The notes under the pieces: generated by a model | What the model was told of the DNA's origin: nothing | Database searches by the model: none | The model's input: the letters and a program-made list of their open reading frames with translations, nothing else | In this document: positions 16,069 to 24,204 of the stretch, in pieces | Layout: every line of letters starts with the position of its first letter | How positions within the stretch are numbered: the first letter of the stretch is position 1 | NCBI GenBank assembly: GCA_900537125.1 | Contig: UNRJ01000004.1 | Coordinates: 186,001 to 250,000 of the forward strand | Direction: 5' to 3' | Origin: Rhodobacteraceae bacterium Alg238-R152 | Lineage (GTDB): Bacteria; Pseudomonadota; Alphaproteobacteria; Rhodobacterales; Rhodobacteraceae | Length of the DNA: 64,000 nt | Translations under genes and position numbers: made by a program

Positions 16069-17265
16069 TCACTTCACCAGCGTCTGCGCCACACGTGTCG
16101 CCAGTTTTTCCGCGACCTCAGCTTTCCCCATGCGCGGCCAAGCCTCTGATCCTGCATCCGAAATCAGTGTCACAGAATTTTCACTGCCCCCCATGATCCC
16201 GGTGGACGGGCTCACATCATTGGCCACAATCCAGTCGCAGCCTTTGCGCAACCGTTTCGCTGTTGCGTTATCGATCACATCATCGGTTTCGGCAGCAAAG
16301 CCCACCACCAACCCGGGGCGGCCCACCTCCATCTGACTCACGCTGGCCAGAATGTCCGGGTTCTCAGCAAACTCCAAAGTTGGCAAACCACCTTTGGTCT
16401 TTTTTATCTTGCTGTCAGAGGCACTTGCCACTCGCCAGTCGGCCACAGCAGCACAGAAGATCGCCGCATCCACCGGCAAACATCCCCGCACCGTTTCCAT
16501 CATGTCCGCCGCGGTTTGCACCTCGACCAAATGCACGCCTTCCGGGCGCGCCACCTCCGCCGGTCCGGTCACAAACACCACCTCCGCACCCAGCTTCACC
16601 AGCGCATTGGCAAGCGCCGTGCCCTGTGCCCCAGACGAGCGATTTGCGATGTACCGCACCGGATCAATGGGTTCATGTGTTGGACCAGAGGTCACCAACA
16701 CCCGTTTCCCTTGCAACGGACCTTCTGACAGAGCGCCTTGTACCGCATGCACTATTTCCATCGGCTCGCTCATCCGCCCCGGCCCAAACTCGCCACAGGC
16801 CATGTCGCCCTCATTGGGACCAACAAAGCTCACTCCATCTGCCTTCAACTGCGCCAGATTGCGCTGCGTTGCTGGATGATCCCACATGCGCACATTCATC
16901 GCAGGCGCCACCAAAACCGGCGTGTCCGTCGCCAGCAACAGAGTCGACGCCATGTCATTCGCCATGCCGTTGGCCATCTTAGCCATCAAATCCGCTGTGC
17001 CTGGCGCCACGACAATCAAATCCGCTGACCGGGACAATTGGATATGTCCCATCTCCGCTTCATCGGTCAGGTCAAACAAGTCGCGATAGACCTTCTCCCC
17101 CGCCAATGACGACACGGACAACGGCGTCACAAACTCCTCCGCCGCACGGGTCAGCACCGGTGTCACCCAGGCGCCTCTTTCACGCAACCGCCGGATCAGA
17201 TCCAAGGACTTGTAAGCCGCGATTCCACCGGCAATGATCAGGAGAATTCGTTTGTCTGTCAGCAT
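16069..17265 (-). CDS. coaBC: Bifunctional phosphopantothenoylcysteine decarboxylase / phosphopantothenate-cysteine ligase
   Basis: A 398-residue fusion of two coenzyme A biosynthesis steps. The N-terminal flavin-dependent CoaC decarboxylase (about 1-185) shows GGIAAYKSLDLIRRL, the PAMNVRMWDHPATQRNL active-site segment and GDMACGEFGPGRM with the catalytic Cys. The C-terminal CoaB ligase (about 190-398) begins at GKRVLVTSGPTHEPIDPVRYIANRSSG and ends with DWIVANDVS. It precedes dut and moeB in the same direction. Confidence 0.94.
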   Translation of the reverse strand: MLTDKRILLIIAGGIAAYKSLDLIRRLRERGAWVTPVLTRAAEEFVTPLSVSSLAGEKVYRDLFDLTDEAEMGHIQLSRSADLIVVAPGTADLMAKMANGMANDMASTLLLATDTPVLVAPAMNVRMWDHPATQRNLAQLKADGVSFVGPNEGDMACGEFGPGRMSEPMEIVHAVQGALSEGPLQGKRVLVTSGPTHEPIDPVRYIANRSSGAQGTALANALVKLGAEVVFVTGPAEVARPEGVHLVEVQTAADMMETVRGCLPVDAAIFCAAVADWRVASASDSKIKKTKGGLPTLEFAENPDILASVSQMEVGRPGLVVGFAAETDDVIDNATAKRLRKGCDWIVANDVSPSTGIMGGSENSVTLISDAGSEAWPRMGKAEVAEKLATRVAQTLVK

Positions 17266-17331
17266 TTAGCAGACCTCTTTCACGCTAAGGTGCCCAAACC
17301 TAGGCCGCATAGGCCAAAGGAGCAAGCATGC

Positions 17332-18123
17332 TTATTTGAAGGCTTCACACGGGTCTTCCCGCTCGGTCGCCTCGGTCACGATCCAGAGATCATAGGGCTG
17401 CTCCCCGTCAGGCTCACTCTCAAACTGACCCAAAGACATCGAAGACACCTCTTTGGGCAACAGCACCGGTGCCCCCCAATCCGTGCGGGCATGTCCATTT
17501 CCGGTGACCACCGCCACCGGACCACCGGTAACTACCAGCGCTTCGGTCACCGCCTGTGCCAACCGCGCATCGCGCAACCGCTGCGCCATGACCATGCCGG
17601 GCAACATTTCTTCTGGCAGCGCATCACAATGTGCCGCCAGTTGCAGCGCCTCGCGCTCCTCCTGTTGCCCTTTTGGCAGAGGCAAAGTCAGGCCAAAATC
17701 CGCGCCAGCCCCATCAAGAACGGTGCTCATATCGCCCCCCTTAAACGCAATCCCTGCGGCCTCCCTCGGGACTTGCGCACCATATATCTTGGCGCCTCCA
17801 AGAGCCGCAAACACTGGATAGTACATCGCAAAATCCGGCCAGCCGCTCTCCGCCCAGCCCAGCGCCGCCTCCAGGGCGTGTTGATCATCCAGCAACTCAG
17901 AGGTCACCTGCGCCGCCTGTTCCGGCACCAGCATTTCAAACACCACCGCTTTGGGCCCAATTGCCAGCAAAGCCTGAGTTTGATTGTCGTGATGGATCGG
18001 GTTGTCGTGGATTTCCCCAAGGAAAACCACATCCGCGTCACGGAACACATCGTAGGACACCGATTGTGCGGCAATAGAACCAGCAAAAAGGGCGGCGACC
18101 AAAGGGGCAAAAATCATTTTCAT
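17332..18123 (-). CDS. ChaN-like haem-binding uptake family protein
   Basis: A 263-residue secreted or membrane-attached protein of the Cofac_haem_bdg/ChaN family. It starts with a short hydrophobic leader (MKMIFAPLVAALFAGSIAAQS). The family signature VVFLGEIHDNPIHHDNQ follows at about 32-48, and further conserved pieces include VFEML and VVTGNGHARTDWG near residue 205-220. Campylobacter ChaN is an iron-regulated lipoprotein that binds haem; here no lipobox Cys follows the leader, so it is probably periplasmic. Substrate unproven. It lies 66 bases upstream of coaBC and is divergent from cobU. Confidence 0.78.
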   Translation of the reverse strand: MKMIFAPLVAALFAGSIAAQSVSYDVFRDADVVFLGEIHDNPIHHDNQTQALLAIGPKAVVFEMLVPEQAAQVTSELLDDQHALEAALGWAESGWPDFAMYYPVFAALGGAKIYGAQVPREAAGIAFKGGDMSTVLDGAGADFGLTLPLPKGQQEEREALQLAAHCDALPEEMLPGMVMAQRLRDARLAQAVTEALVVTGGPVAVVTGNGHARTDWGAPVLLPKEVSSMSLGQFESEPDGEQPYDLWIVTEATEREDPCEAFK

Positions 18124-18245
18124 GGCGCCACAAAACCGCGCACTGCATCCAGATGCAAGCCCACCTCATGTCGCATGCCGCTTTCCAGCTTGCCCAGCAA
18201 AAGCGAATGACGCAGGGTGCCAGTCTGTAGGCGAAGGATGAACCC

Positions 18246-18767
18246 ATGCTCCCAAAACTGAGCCTGATTTTAGGTGGTGCCAGTTCTGGCAAGTCAGCGT
18301 TTGCTGAGGCCTTGGTCATGGCGGCGCCACAGCCACGCATTTACGTTGCGACTGCGCAGACCTTTGATGATGAAATGCGCCAAAAGGTACAGAAACACCT
18401 TGCGCAGCGTGGCCCAGACTGGCGCACGATTGAGGCTCCGCTTAGCACAGCCGACACCCTGCGCGACCTGCCCGCAGACGCAATTGTCCTTTTGGACTGC
18501 GCCACTATGTGGCTGTCCAATCACATGCTTGCGGAGACTGACTTGGCAACAGAGCAAGCCAAATTGCTTGACGCGCTGAGGACCTGCCAAGCGCATGTGG
18601 TGGTGGTCTCCAACGAGGTTGGCTTGGATGTGGTACCGGAAAACGCCCTCGCCCGCCGGTTCCGCGACGCCCAAGGCGCACTGAACCAGGCCCTTGCCAA
18701 ACAAGCGGATTTGGCCGTGCTTGTCGTGGCCGGATTGCCGATGGTGTTGAAAGGAGAACTGCCATGA
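18246..18767 (+). CDS. cobU: Bifunctional adenosylcobinamide kinase / adenosylcobinamide-phosphate guanylyltransferase
   Basis: Phosphorylates adenosylcobinamide and then transfers GMP to give adenosyl-GDP-cobinamide in the late B12 nucleotide-loop pathway (also called CobP). The 173-residue protein has the P-loop LGGASSGKSAFAE, YVATAQTFDDEMRQK with the family Asp/Glu, HLAQRGPDWRTIEAP (the guanylylated His region), the Walker B-like VLLDCATMWLSN and SNEVGLDVVPENALARRFRDAQGALNQALA near the end. The stop overlaps the next gene by four bases. B12 made here would serve the cobalamin-dependent ethylmalonyl-CoA mutase encoded at 42.9-44.9 kb. Confidence 0.94.
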   Translation: MLPKLSLILGGASSGKSAFAEALVMAAPQPRIYVATAQTFDDEMRQKVQKHLAQRGPDWRTIEAPLSTADTLRDLPADAIVLLDCATMWLSNHMLAETDLATEQAKLLDALRTCQAHVVVVSNEVGLDVVPENALARRFRDAQGALNQALAKQADLAVLVVAGLPMVLKGELP

Positions 18768-19342
18768 CCGAATTACATCTGGTCCGCCACGGCCCAACCC
18801 ATGCCAAAACCATGGTGGGCTGGTCAGATCTGCCTGCCGATCTCTCTGACACCGCCCAAGTTACCCGCCTTGCGGATCACCTCCCCGCAGACGGCATTGT
18901 CATAAGCTCAGACCTGCAACGCTGCGTCACCACCGCCGACGCCATCCAACGCGACCGACATCGGCTGCCCCACGATCCAACGTTACGTGAAATCCACTTT
19001 GGCGACTGGGAACTTAAGTCTTTTGCAGAAATCGAAGCCAACGATCCAGATCGCATCCGCGCCTATTGGGAAACCCCCGGTGATGTCCGCCCCCCCAATG
19101 GCGAAAGCTGGAACGAGGTCACCACCCGCGTGGACGGTGCGATTGATCGCTTGATAACCGCACACCAAGGTGCCAAACTGATTGTGGTTGTGCACTTTGG
19201 CGTGATCTTGACGCAAATCCAACGCGCCGAGCGCCTCACCGCGGACGAGGCCTTTGCCCATCGCATCGACAACCTCTCGGTCACCTCGATCAAAATCACC
19301 AAAAACGGCTGGATCACCGACCCAATCAATCACATTCCGTGA
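18764..19342 (+). CDS. cobC: Histidine phosphatase, probable alpha-ribazole phosphatase (CobC-like)
   Basis: A 192-residue member of the phosphoglycerate mutase-like histidine phosphatase family: LVRHGPTH with the phosphorylated His at the start, SSDLQRCVTTADA, LREIHFGDWELKSFAEIE and the second His in VVVHFGVILTQI. ATGA overlap with cobU supports a role in cobalamin nucleotide-loop assembly, where CobC dephosphorylates alpha-ribazole phosphate. Family members have many substrates, so the assignment rests on the neighbour. Confidence 0.8.
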   Translation: MTELHLVRHGPTHAKTMVGWSDLPADLSDTAQVTRLADHLPADGIVISSDLQRCVTTADAIQRDRHRLPHDPTLREIHFGDWELKSFAEIEANDPDRIRAYWETPGDVRPPNGESWNEVTTRVDGAIDRLITAHQGAKLIVVVHFGVILTQIQRAERLTADEAFAHRIDNLSVTSIKITKNGWITDPINHIP

Positions 19343-19400
19343 TGTATTTCGTCAAAATGTTTTAATTTTGTGATACACCAATCCATGCTAGATTCGCAGC

Positions 19401-20267
19401 ATGACCTATGATTTGTACCTTGGCGACTACGCCTATTCCTCCTGGTCGCTGCGCGGCTGGCTTCTGTTTGAAAAATTCGGCATCGGCCGCAATCTCACAC
19501 TGGTCGACTTCTCCGACCAATCGGTGGCCGAGCAACTCTCAAAGATCGCCCCGGCGCGGACCGTGCCTGCATTGGTGACCCCAGAAGGTGCGATCCTCTC
19601 TGACAGCCTCGCCATTGCGGAAGAGCTCGCAACCCGCCATCCAGACGCGGGTCTGTGGCCAACCGATCCCGGCGCACGCGCCACCGCACGCAATCTGGCT
19701 GCCGAAATGCACTCCGGCTTCTTCACCCTGCGCAATGACTGCCCGATGAACTTGCGCCAGTCCTATGCCGACAGCAGCCCGTCAGAGGACCTCCTAAAAG
19801 ACATCCAACGCCTTGAAACCATTTGGGAACACGCCCGCGCCACCTACGGTGCAGATGGTCCTTGGCTGTGTGGGTCCTACAGCATCGCAGACGCCTTCTA
19901 CGCGCCCGTCGCCGCCCGCATAGCAGGCTACAACTTGCCTGTTGGCAAAGTGGCGCAGGCCTATGTGGAAGCCCACCTAACCGATCCAGCCTTCCGTCGC
20001 TGGCGCGCCATGGGGCTTGTGCGGGGCGAAACTCTGCCGTGGTACGCCAAAGACTATCCAACCCGCCCTTGGCCGGGGCCAAAACCACTGAACGCAAAAG
20101 CCGTGGAAACAGGGACATCCGAGAACGCCGCCTGCCCCTATTCCAAGAAACCCGTGACCCATCTTTTGGAATTTGGTGGCCGCACCTTTGGCATGTGCAA
20201 CGCTTTCTGCCGCGATAAAACCGTGGCTGATCCAGAGGCCTGGCCCGCCTTTATGGCCCTGCAATAG
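19401..20267 (+). CDS. Glutathione S-transferase family protein with cysteine-rich C-terminal tail
   Basis: A 288-residue protein. Residues about 4-80 form a thioredoxin-like GST N-domain (YDLYLGDYAYSSWSLRGWLLFEKFG, with the Ser-Ser pair where the catalytic Ser sits, and the cis-Pro segment ARTVPALVTPEG and SDSLAIAEELA). Residues about 90-210 are the helical GST C-domain (SIADAFYAPVAARI). Residues about 243-288 are extra: CPYSKKPVTH then GRTFGMCNAFCRDK, with three Cys and a His spaced like a small YHS/TRASH-type metal site. Glutathione-dependent activity is likely but its substrate is unknown. Confidence 0.85.
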   Translation: MTYDLYLGDYAYSSWSLRGWLLFEKFGIGRNLTLVDFSDQSVAEQLSKIAPARTVPALVTPEGAILSDSLAIAEELATRHPDAGLWPTDPGARATARNLAAEMHSGFFTLRNDCPMNLRQSYADSSPSEDLLKDIQRLETIWEHARATYGADGPWLCGSYSIADAFYAPVAARIAGYNLPVGKVAQAYVEAHLTDPAFRRWRAMGLVRGETLPWYAKDYPTRPWPGPKPLNAKAVETGTSENAACPYSKKPVTHLLEFGGRTFGMCNAFCRDKTVADPEAWPAFMALQ

Positions 20268-20291
20268 GCAAATTAACCTTTCGCTAACCAT

Positions 20292-20342
20292 CCCCCGCTA
20301 CCAATAGTTAACGATTGTTAAGTATTTGGTGGCGGGGGTTTT
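20292..20342 (+). terminator. Terminator-like hairpin overlapping the comM ribosome site
   Basis: Thirteen-base arms CCCCCGCTACCAA (20292-20304) and TTGGTGGCGGGGG (20326-20338), one wobble, then TTTT. The 3' arm holds the only purine-rich sequence in front of the comM ATG (20346), so the hairpin both ends the GST transcript and could hide the comM ribosome site. Confidence 0.75.
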
Positions 20343-20345
20343 GCC

Positions 20346-21860
20346 ATGGTCGCACGGGCTTACACCGTTGCGTTTGAAGGCGTAGAGGCACATCAGGTTG
20401 AGGTTCAATGTGCCCTCGCACCGGGACTACCCGCCTTTGCCATCGTGGGCCTGCCTGACAAGGCAGTCTCTGAGGCTCGCGACCGGATCCGCGCCGCGCT
20501 TGCATCCATGGCCATTGCCTTGCCGTCCAAGCGTATCACCATCAATCTGTCGCCAGCCGACCTACCCAAAGAGGGCAGTCATTTTGACCTGCCCATCGCC
20601 GTGGCCCTACTTGCGGCGCTCGGCATCATCCCCGAAGACGCCTCCGAAAGCACTGTCAGCCTGGGCGAGTTGTCACTGGACGGCTCGCTTGTCGGCGTCA
20701 CTGGCGCTCTGCCCGCGGCCATGAGCGCCGCCGAAGAAGACCGCATGCTGCTCTGCCCCGCGGTCAGCAGCCCCGAAGCCGCTTGGGTTGCGGCGACACA
20801 GGTGATTGGCGCGGCCTCCTTGGCTGACGTTGTGCGCCACTACACCGGCCAGTCCCCGCTTGCACCGTCACAACCCGGCGAAGTGCAGGGCGAACGCAGT
20901 TCGCTCGATTTGCGTGACGTGAAAGGCCAGGAACGCGCCAAACGGGCCCTGGAGATCGCCGCCGCCGGACGCCATCACTTGTTTATGGTCGGGTCCCCAG
21001 GTTCCGGAAAATCCATGTTGGCCGCGCGTCTGCCCACCATCCTGCCGCCCATGAGCCCGACCGAAGCCCTAGAAACCTCGATGATCCATTCCGTTGCGGG
21101 CATATTGGAGCAAGGTGGCATTTCCCGCGCCCGCCCGTTTCGGGAGCCCCATCACTCCGCGTCAATGGCGGCCATCGTTGGCGGAGGCCGCCGCGCACAG
21201 CCCGGCGAAATCTCCCTCGCCCACAACGGTGTATTGTTCATGGATGAAATGCCAGAGTTCTCCCGCCCTGTGCTAGAAACCCTGCGCCAACCGATTGAAA
21301 CCGGCCAAGTTATGATCGCAAGGGCCAACGCCCATGTGACATATCCCTGCAAATTCATGCTGATCGCCGCCGCCAACCCCTGCCGCTGTGGCCACATGTA
21401 TGATCCGTCTCAAGCCTGCGCTCGCGTGCCTGACTGTGGCCAAGACTACCTTGGCCGCCTCTCTGGCCCGCTCATGGATCGCCTTGATTTACGTATAGAA
21501 GTCCCGCCGGTGGCCTTCCGCGACCTCGACCTGCCCAACGATGGCGACACATCCGAGCAGGTCGCCCAGCGCGTGGCCGCCGCCCGCGCACTGCAAACGG
21601 AAAGGTTCGAAACCCACGAAGGCATCCGCGTGAACGCCGATGCCCACGGTCAAGCTTTGGAAGAGATCGCCACACCAGACGCCGAAGGCCGCGCCTTGCT
21701 CTCGCAGGTGGCCGAACGCTTTGGCCTGACCGCGCGTGGCTATCACCGCGTCTTGCGCGTGGCCCGCACCATCGCGGACCTAGAGGGCGCCGAGCAAATT
21801 CGCCGCCCCCATCTGGCAGAAGCCATCAGCTTCCGCCTGTCTACCTCACAAGAGGTTTAG
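20346..21860 (+). CDS. comM: YifB/ComM-family Mg-chelatase-like AAA+ ATPase
   Basis: A 504-residue protein with an N-terminal Lon protease-like (ChlI) domain (about 1-165; LPAFAIVGLPDKAVSEARDRIRAAL), a central AAA+ Mg-chelatase domain with Walker A MVGSPGSGKSMLAARL (about residue 215) and Walker B GVLFMDEMPEF, a Cys-rich insert (NPCRCGHMYDPSQACARVPDC) and a C-terminal helical lid (LTARGYHRVLRVARTIADLEG). ComM is a hexameric helicase that promotes branch migration during natural transformation in Vibrio and is widely conserved in non-competent species. The stop overlaps the stop of the convergent gshB. Confidence 0.92.
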   Translation: MVARAYTVAFEGVEAHQVEVQCALAPGLPAFAIVGLPDKAVSEARDRIRAALASMAIALPSKRITINLSPADLPKEGSHFDLPIAVALLAALGIIPEDASESTVSLGELSLDGSLVGVTGALPAAMSAAEEDRMLLCPAVSSPEAAWVAATQVIGAASLADVVRHYTGQSPLAPSQPGEVQGERSSLDLRDVKGQERAKRALEIAAAGRHHLFMVGSPGSGKSMLAARLPTILPPMSPTEALETSMIHSVAGILEQGGISRARPFREPHHSASMAAIVGGGRRAQPGEISLAHNGVLFMDEMPEFSRPVLETLRQPIETGQVMIARANAHVTYPCKFMLIAAANPCRCGHMYDPSQACARVPDCGQDYLGRLSGPLMDRLDLRIEVPPVAFRDLDLPNDGDTSEQVAQRVAAARALQTERFETHEGIRVNADAHGQALEEIATPDAEGRALLSQVAERFGLTARGYHRVLRVARTIADLEGAEQIRRPHLAEAISFRLSTSQEV

Positions 21861-22792
21861 GCCAGCTTGCCTTCAATCGCTTCCCAGATTTTCTCGGCGA
21901 TGTTCACCCCGTCAAACCGCTCCAGCTCCTGAATGCCGGTGGGTGAGGTCACGTTGATCTCGGTCAGGTAATCGCCAATCACGTCGATCCCAACAAAAAC
22001 CTGCCCCTTTTCACGCAGCAACGGCCCAATCGCGGCACAGATCTCCAGATCACGCTCCGTGAGACCAACCTTTTCCGGACGTCCGCCCACATGCATGTTG
22101 GACCGCGTCTCCCCAGCCGCAGGCACGCGGTTGATGGCGCCAACCGGCTCACCATTCACCAGGATCACCCGTTTGTCACCATTGCTCACATCCGGCAGGA
22201 ATTTCTGCACAATCAGCGGCTCGCGGCTGAAGCCGGTGAAGAGCTCATGCAGCGAGGTCAGGTTGCGGTCATTGGCATCCAGACGGAACACGCCTGCGCC
22301 ACCGTTGCCATACAGCGGTTTCAGGATCACATCGCCGTGTTTGGCTTTGAATTCCTTGATGGTTTCCAGATCGCGGGCAATTGTGGTTGGTGGTGTCAGG
22401 TCTGGGAAATCCAGCACCAACAGCTTCTCAGGGTAGTTCCGCACCCAGAACGGATCATTCACCACCAACGTGTCCGGCGCCAGCCGATCCAGCAAATGCG
22501 TGCTGGTGATGTAGTGCATGTCAAACGGCGGGTCTTGACGCAGCCAAACCACGTCAAAATCCTTCAAGTTCACCAGCTCAAACGGCCCGAGGTCAACATG
22601 ATTGCCCTGCTCACGTCGCACCACCATGGAATGGCCTCGCGCAGTGATCTCGCCTTCTTCATAAGCCAGATGATCAGGCGAGTAGAAAAACAACTCATGC
22701 CCCCGCGCCTGCGCCTCTTCGGCGATGCGGAAAGAGCTGTCTGCGTTGATGTCGACCGAGGTGATCGGATCCATTTGAAAGGCGATTTTCAT
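21857..22792 (-). CDS. gshB: Glutathione synthase
   Basis: ATP-grasp ligase that adds glycine to gamma-glutamylcysteine. The 311-residue protein, started at the ATG at 22792 (MKIAFQMDPITSVDINADSSF), shows the family N-terminus, WLRQDPPFDMHYITSTHLLD, NDPFWVRNYPEKLLVLDFPDLTPPT, the glycine-rich loop LKPLYGNGGAGVF, KFLPDVSNGDKRVILVNGEPVGAINRVP and EINVTSPTGIQE. The nine-codon extension to 22819 is rejected because the family starts at this Met and AGGG lies just before it. It follows rsmI and yraN on the same strand. Confidence 0.95.
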   Translation of the reverse strand: MKIAFQMDPITSVDINADSSFRIAEEAQARGHELFFYSPDHLAYEEGEITARGHSMVVRREQGNHVDLGPFELVNLKDFDVVWLRQDPPFDMHYITSTHLLDRLAPDTLVVNDPFWVRNYPEKLLVLDFPDLTPPTTIARDLETIKEFKAKHGDVILKPLYGNGGAGVFRLDANDRNLTSLHELFTGFSREPLIVQKFLPDVSNGDKRVILVNGEPVGAINRVPAAGETRSNMHVGGRPEKVGLTERDLEICAAIGPLLREKGQVFVGIDVIGDYLTEINVTSPTGIQELERFDGVNIAEKIWEAIEGKLA

Positions 22793-22863
22793 GTGCGCAC
22801 CCTGATAATACGTTCGCACTTACATGGCCCATGCACCCACGGCTTGCAATGGGGAGGCTAATC

Positions 22864-23235
22864 TTACCAAAGTGCGTTCTCAAGGATGTGAACTTCGCCC
22901 TGCCCGTTCACCAACGCCACATCAAATCGCATCTCAGTGAGGAGCCCCTTGGGTTCCCCACCCGCGAACTCTTCCGCAGCCCGCATCAACCTTTTGACTT
23001 GTGGTGGCAACAACCGCGCCGCAGCACTATCAAAACTTCGGCTGTGTTTGACCTCCACAAACACCAACTCGTCACCATCCCGCAGGATCAGGTCAACCTC
23101 ACCGGATTTGCCGCGCCACCGCGCTTTGGCCAAAACCAAGCCTAGCGCCTCGTAATGGCGCAACACCACATCCTCAGCAGCCTGTCCAGCCAGAAAACTC
23201 CTGCGCCCGGTGTCTTCCCTGCGCGTGTCACTCAT
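22864..23235 (-). CDS. yraN: YraN family (UPF0102) nuclease-like protein
   Basis: A 123-residue protein with the restriction-endonuclease-like fold expected of UPF0102: GQAAEDVVLRHYEALGLVLAKARWRGKSGEVDLILRDGDELVFVEVKHSRS contains the conserved E...GEVDLI...FVEVK catalytic-type pattern (E-D-E-x-K). Function unproven in vivo. It lies 16 bases after rsmI; rsmI-yraN adjacency is one of the commonest in Proteobacteria. Confidence 0.92.
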   Translation of the reverse strand: MSDTRREDTGRRSFLAGQAAEDVVLRHYEALGLVLAKARWRGKSGEVDLILRDGDELVFVEVKHSRSFDSAAARLLPPQVKRLMRAAEEFAGGEPKGLLTEMRFDVALVNGQGEVHILENALW

Positions 23236-23251
23236 ACCAAACCTCTGTGGG

Positions 23252-24112
23252 TTAACCCGCCTTCTGAAGCTTCAACGCCAATTGGTACACTTTGCGCCGG
23301 TTGATGCCATAGGCTTTGGAAATTGCGTCTGACGCATCCCGCACCGACAAAGTCTCCAGCGCCTCTTTGAGCGCCCCCTCAATGTCATCCTCGCTGGCTG
23401 CCTCGCCCCGCTGCCGATCAATCAGCACAACAATCTCGCCTTTTATTGTGCGCTCCGGCAATTCTTTCACCAACTCATCCAACGATCCGCGCAACACCTC
23501 TTCGAATTTCTTGGTCAATTCACGCGCCACCGCCGCTTTGCGTCCGCCCCCCAAAACTTCCGCCGCATCGGCTACCATCGCCGCCACGCGTTTGGGAGAT
23601 TCGTAAAACACCAGCGTGCCTGGCACCTCGCGCACCGCCTCCAAAGCCGTCTGTCGCGCTTTTTTGGCATTGGGCAGGAAACCAGCAAAGAAAAACGAAT
23701 CTGTTGGCAGCCCAGCGAGCGACAGTGCCGTGATAATCGCACTAGGCCCCGGCGCACTTGTCACCAGATGCCCAGATTCTGCTGCTGCAAGTGACAAATG
23801 ATAGCCCGGATCGGCAATCAATGGCGTGCCCGCCTCAGAGGCATAAGCCACCGATTTGCCCGCCTCCAAATGTGCCAAAAGCTTGCCCCGCGCGCCTTCT
23901 CCCGAATGATCGTGGTAGGAAAAAACATGGCGACCATTCAGCGGCACACCGTGTATTTCAAGGAGTTTCTTCATCGACCGCGTGTCTTCTGCCGCAATCA
24001 CATCCGCGCTTGCCAAAATATCCAACGCCCGTAGCGTGATGTCACGCGCAGTGCCAATGGGTGTGGCGACAAAGTATAATCCCGACTGCAATTTCACGGT
24101 CTGGTGATTCAT
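23252..24112 (-). CDS. rsmI: 16S rRNA (cytidine1402-2'-O)-methyltransferase
   Basis: SAM-dependent enzyme that 2'-O-methylates C1402 in the decoding centre of 16S rRNA. The 286-residue protein has the tetrapyrrole-methylase fold: GLYFVATPIGTARDITLRALDIL, DVIAAEDTRSMKKLLEIHG, YASEAGTPLIADPGYHLS, PGPSAIITALSLAGLPTDSFFFAGFLP and a C-terminal region (DASDAISKAYGINRRKVYQLALKLQ). It is divergent from the LpoA-like gene across a 92-base shared promoter region. Confidence 0.95.
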   Translation of the reverse strand: MNHQTVKLQSGLYFVATPIGTARDITLRALDILASADVIAAEDTRSMKKLLEIHGVPLNGRHVFSYHDHSGEGARGKLLAHLEAGKSVAYASEAGTPLIADPGYHLSLAAAESGHLVTSAPGPSAIITALSLAGLPTDSFFFAGFLPNAKKARQTALEAVREVPGTLVFYESPKRVAAMVADAAEVLGGGRKAAVARELTKKFEEVLRGSLDELVKELPERTIKGEIVVLIDRQRGEAASEDDIEGALKEALETLSVRDASDAISKAYGINRRKVYQLALKLQKAG

Positions 24113-24204
24113 AGCTGGACCCGCCTTTTCACTCGTTTATTATTCGGCACAACGCGGCCGGACCTCAATCACGGGCGTGACCCCAACGGGAGTGGAGCTT
24201 ACCT

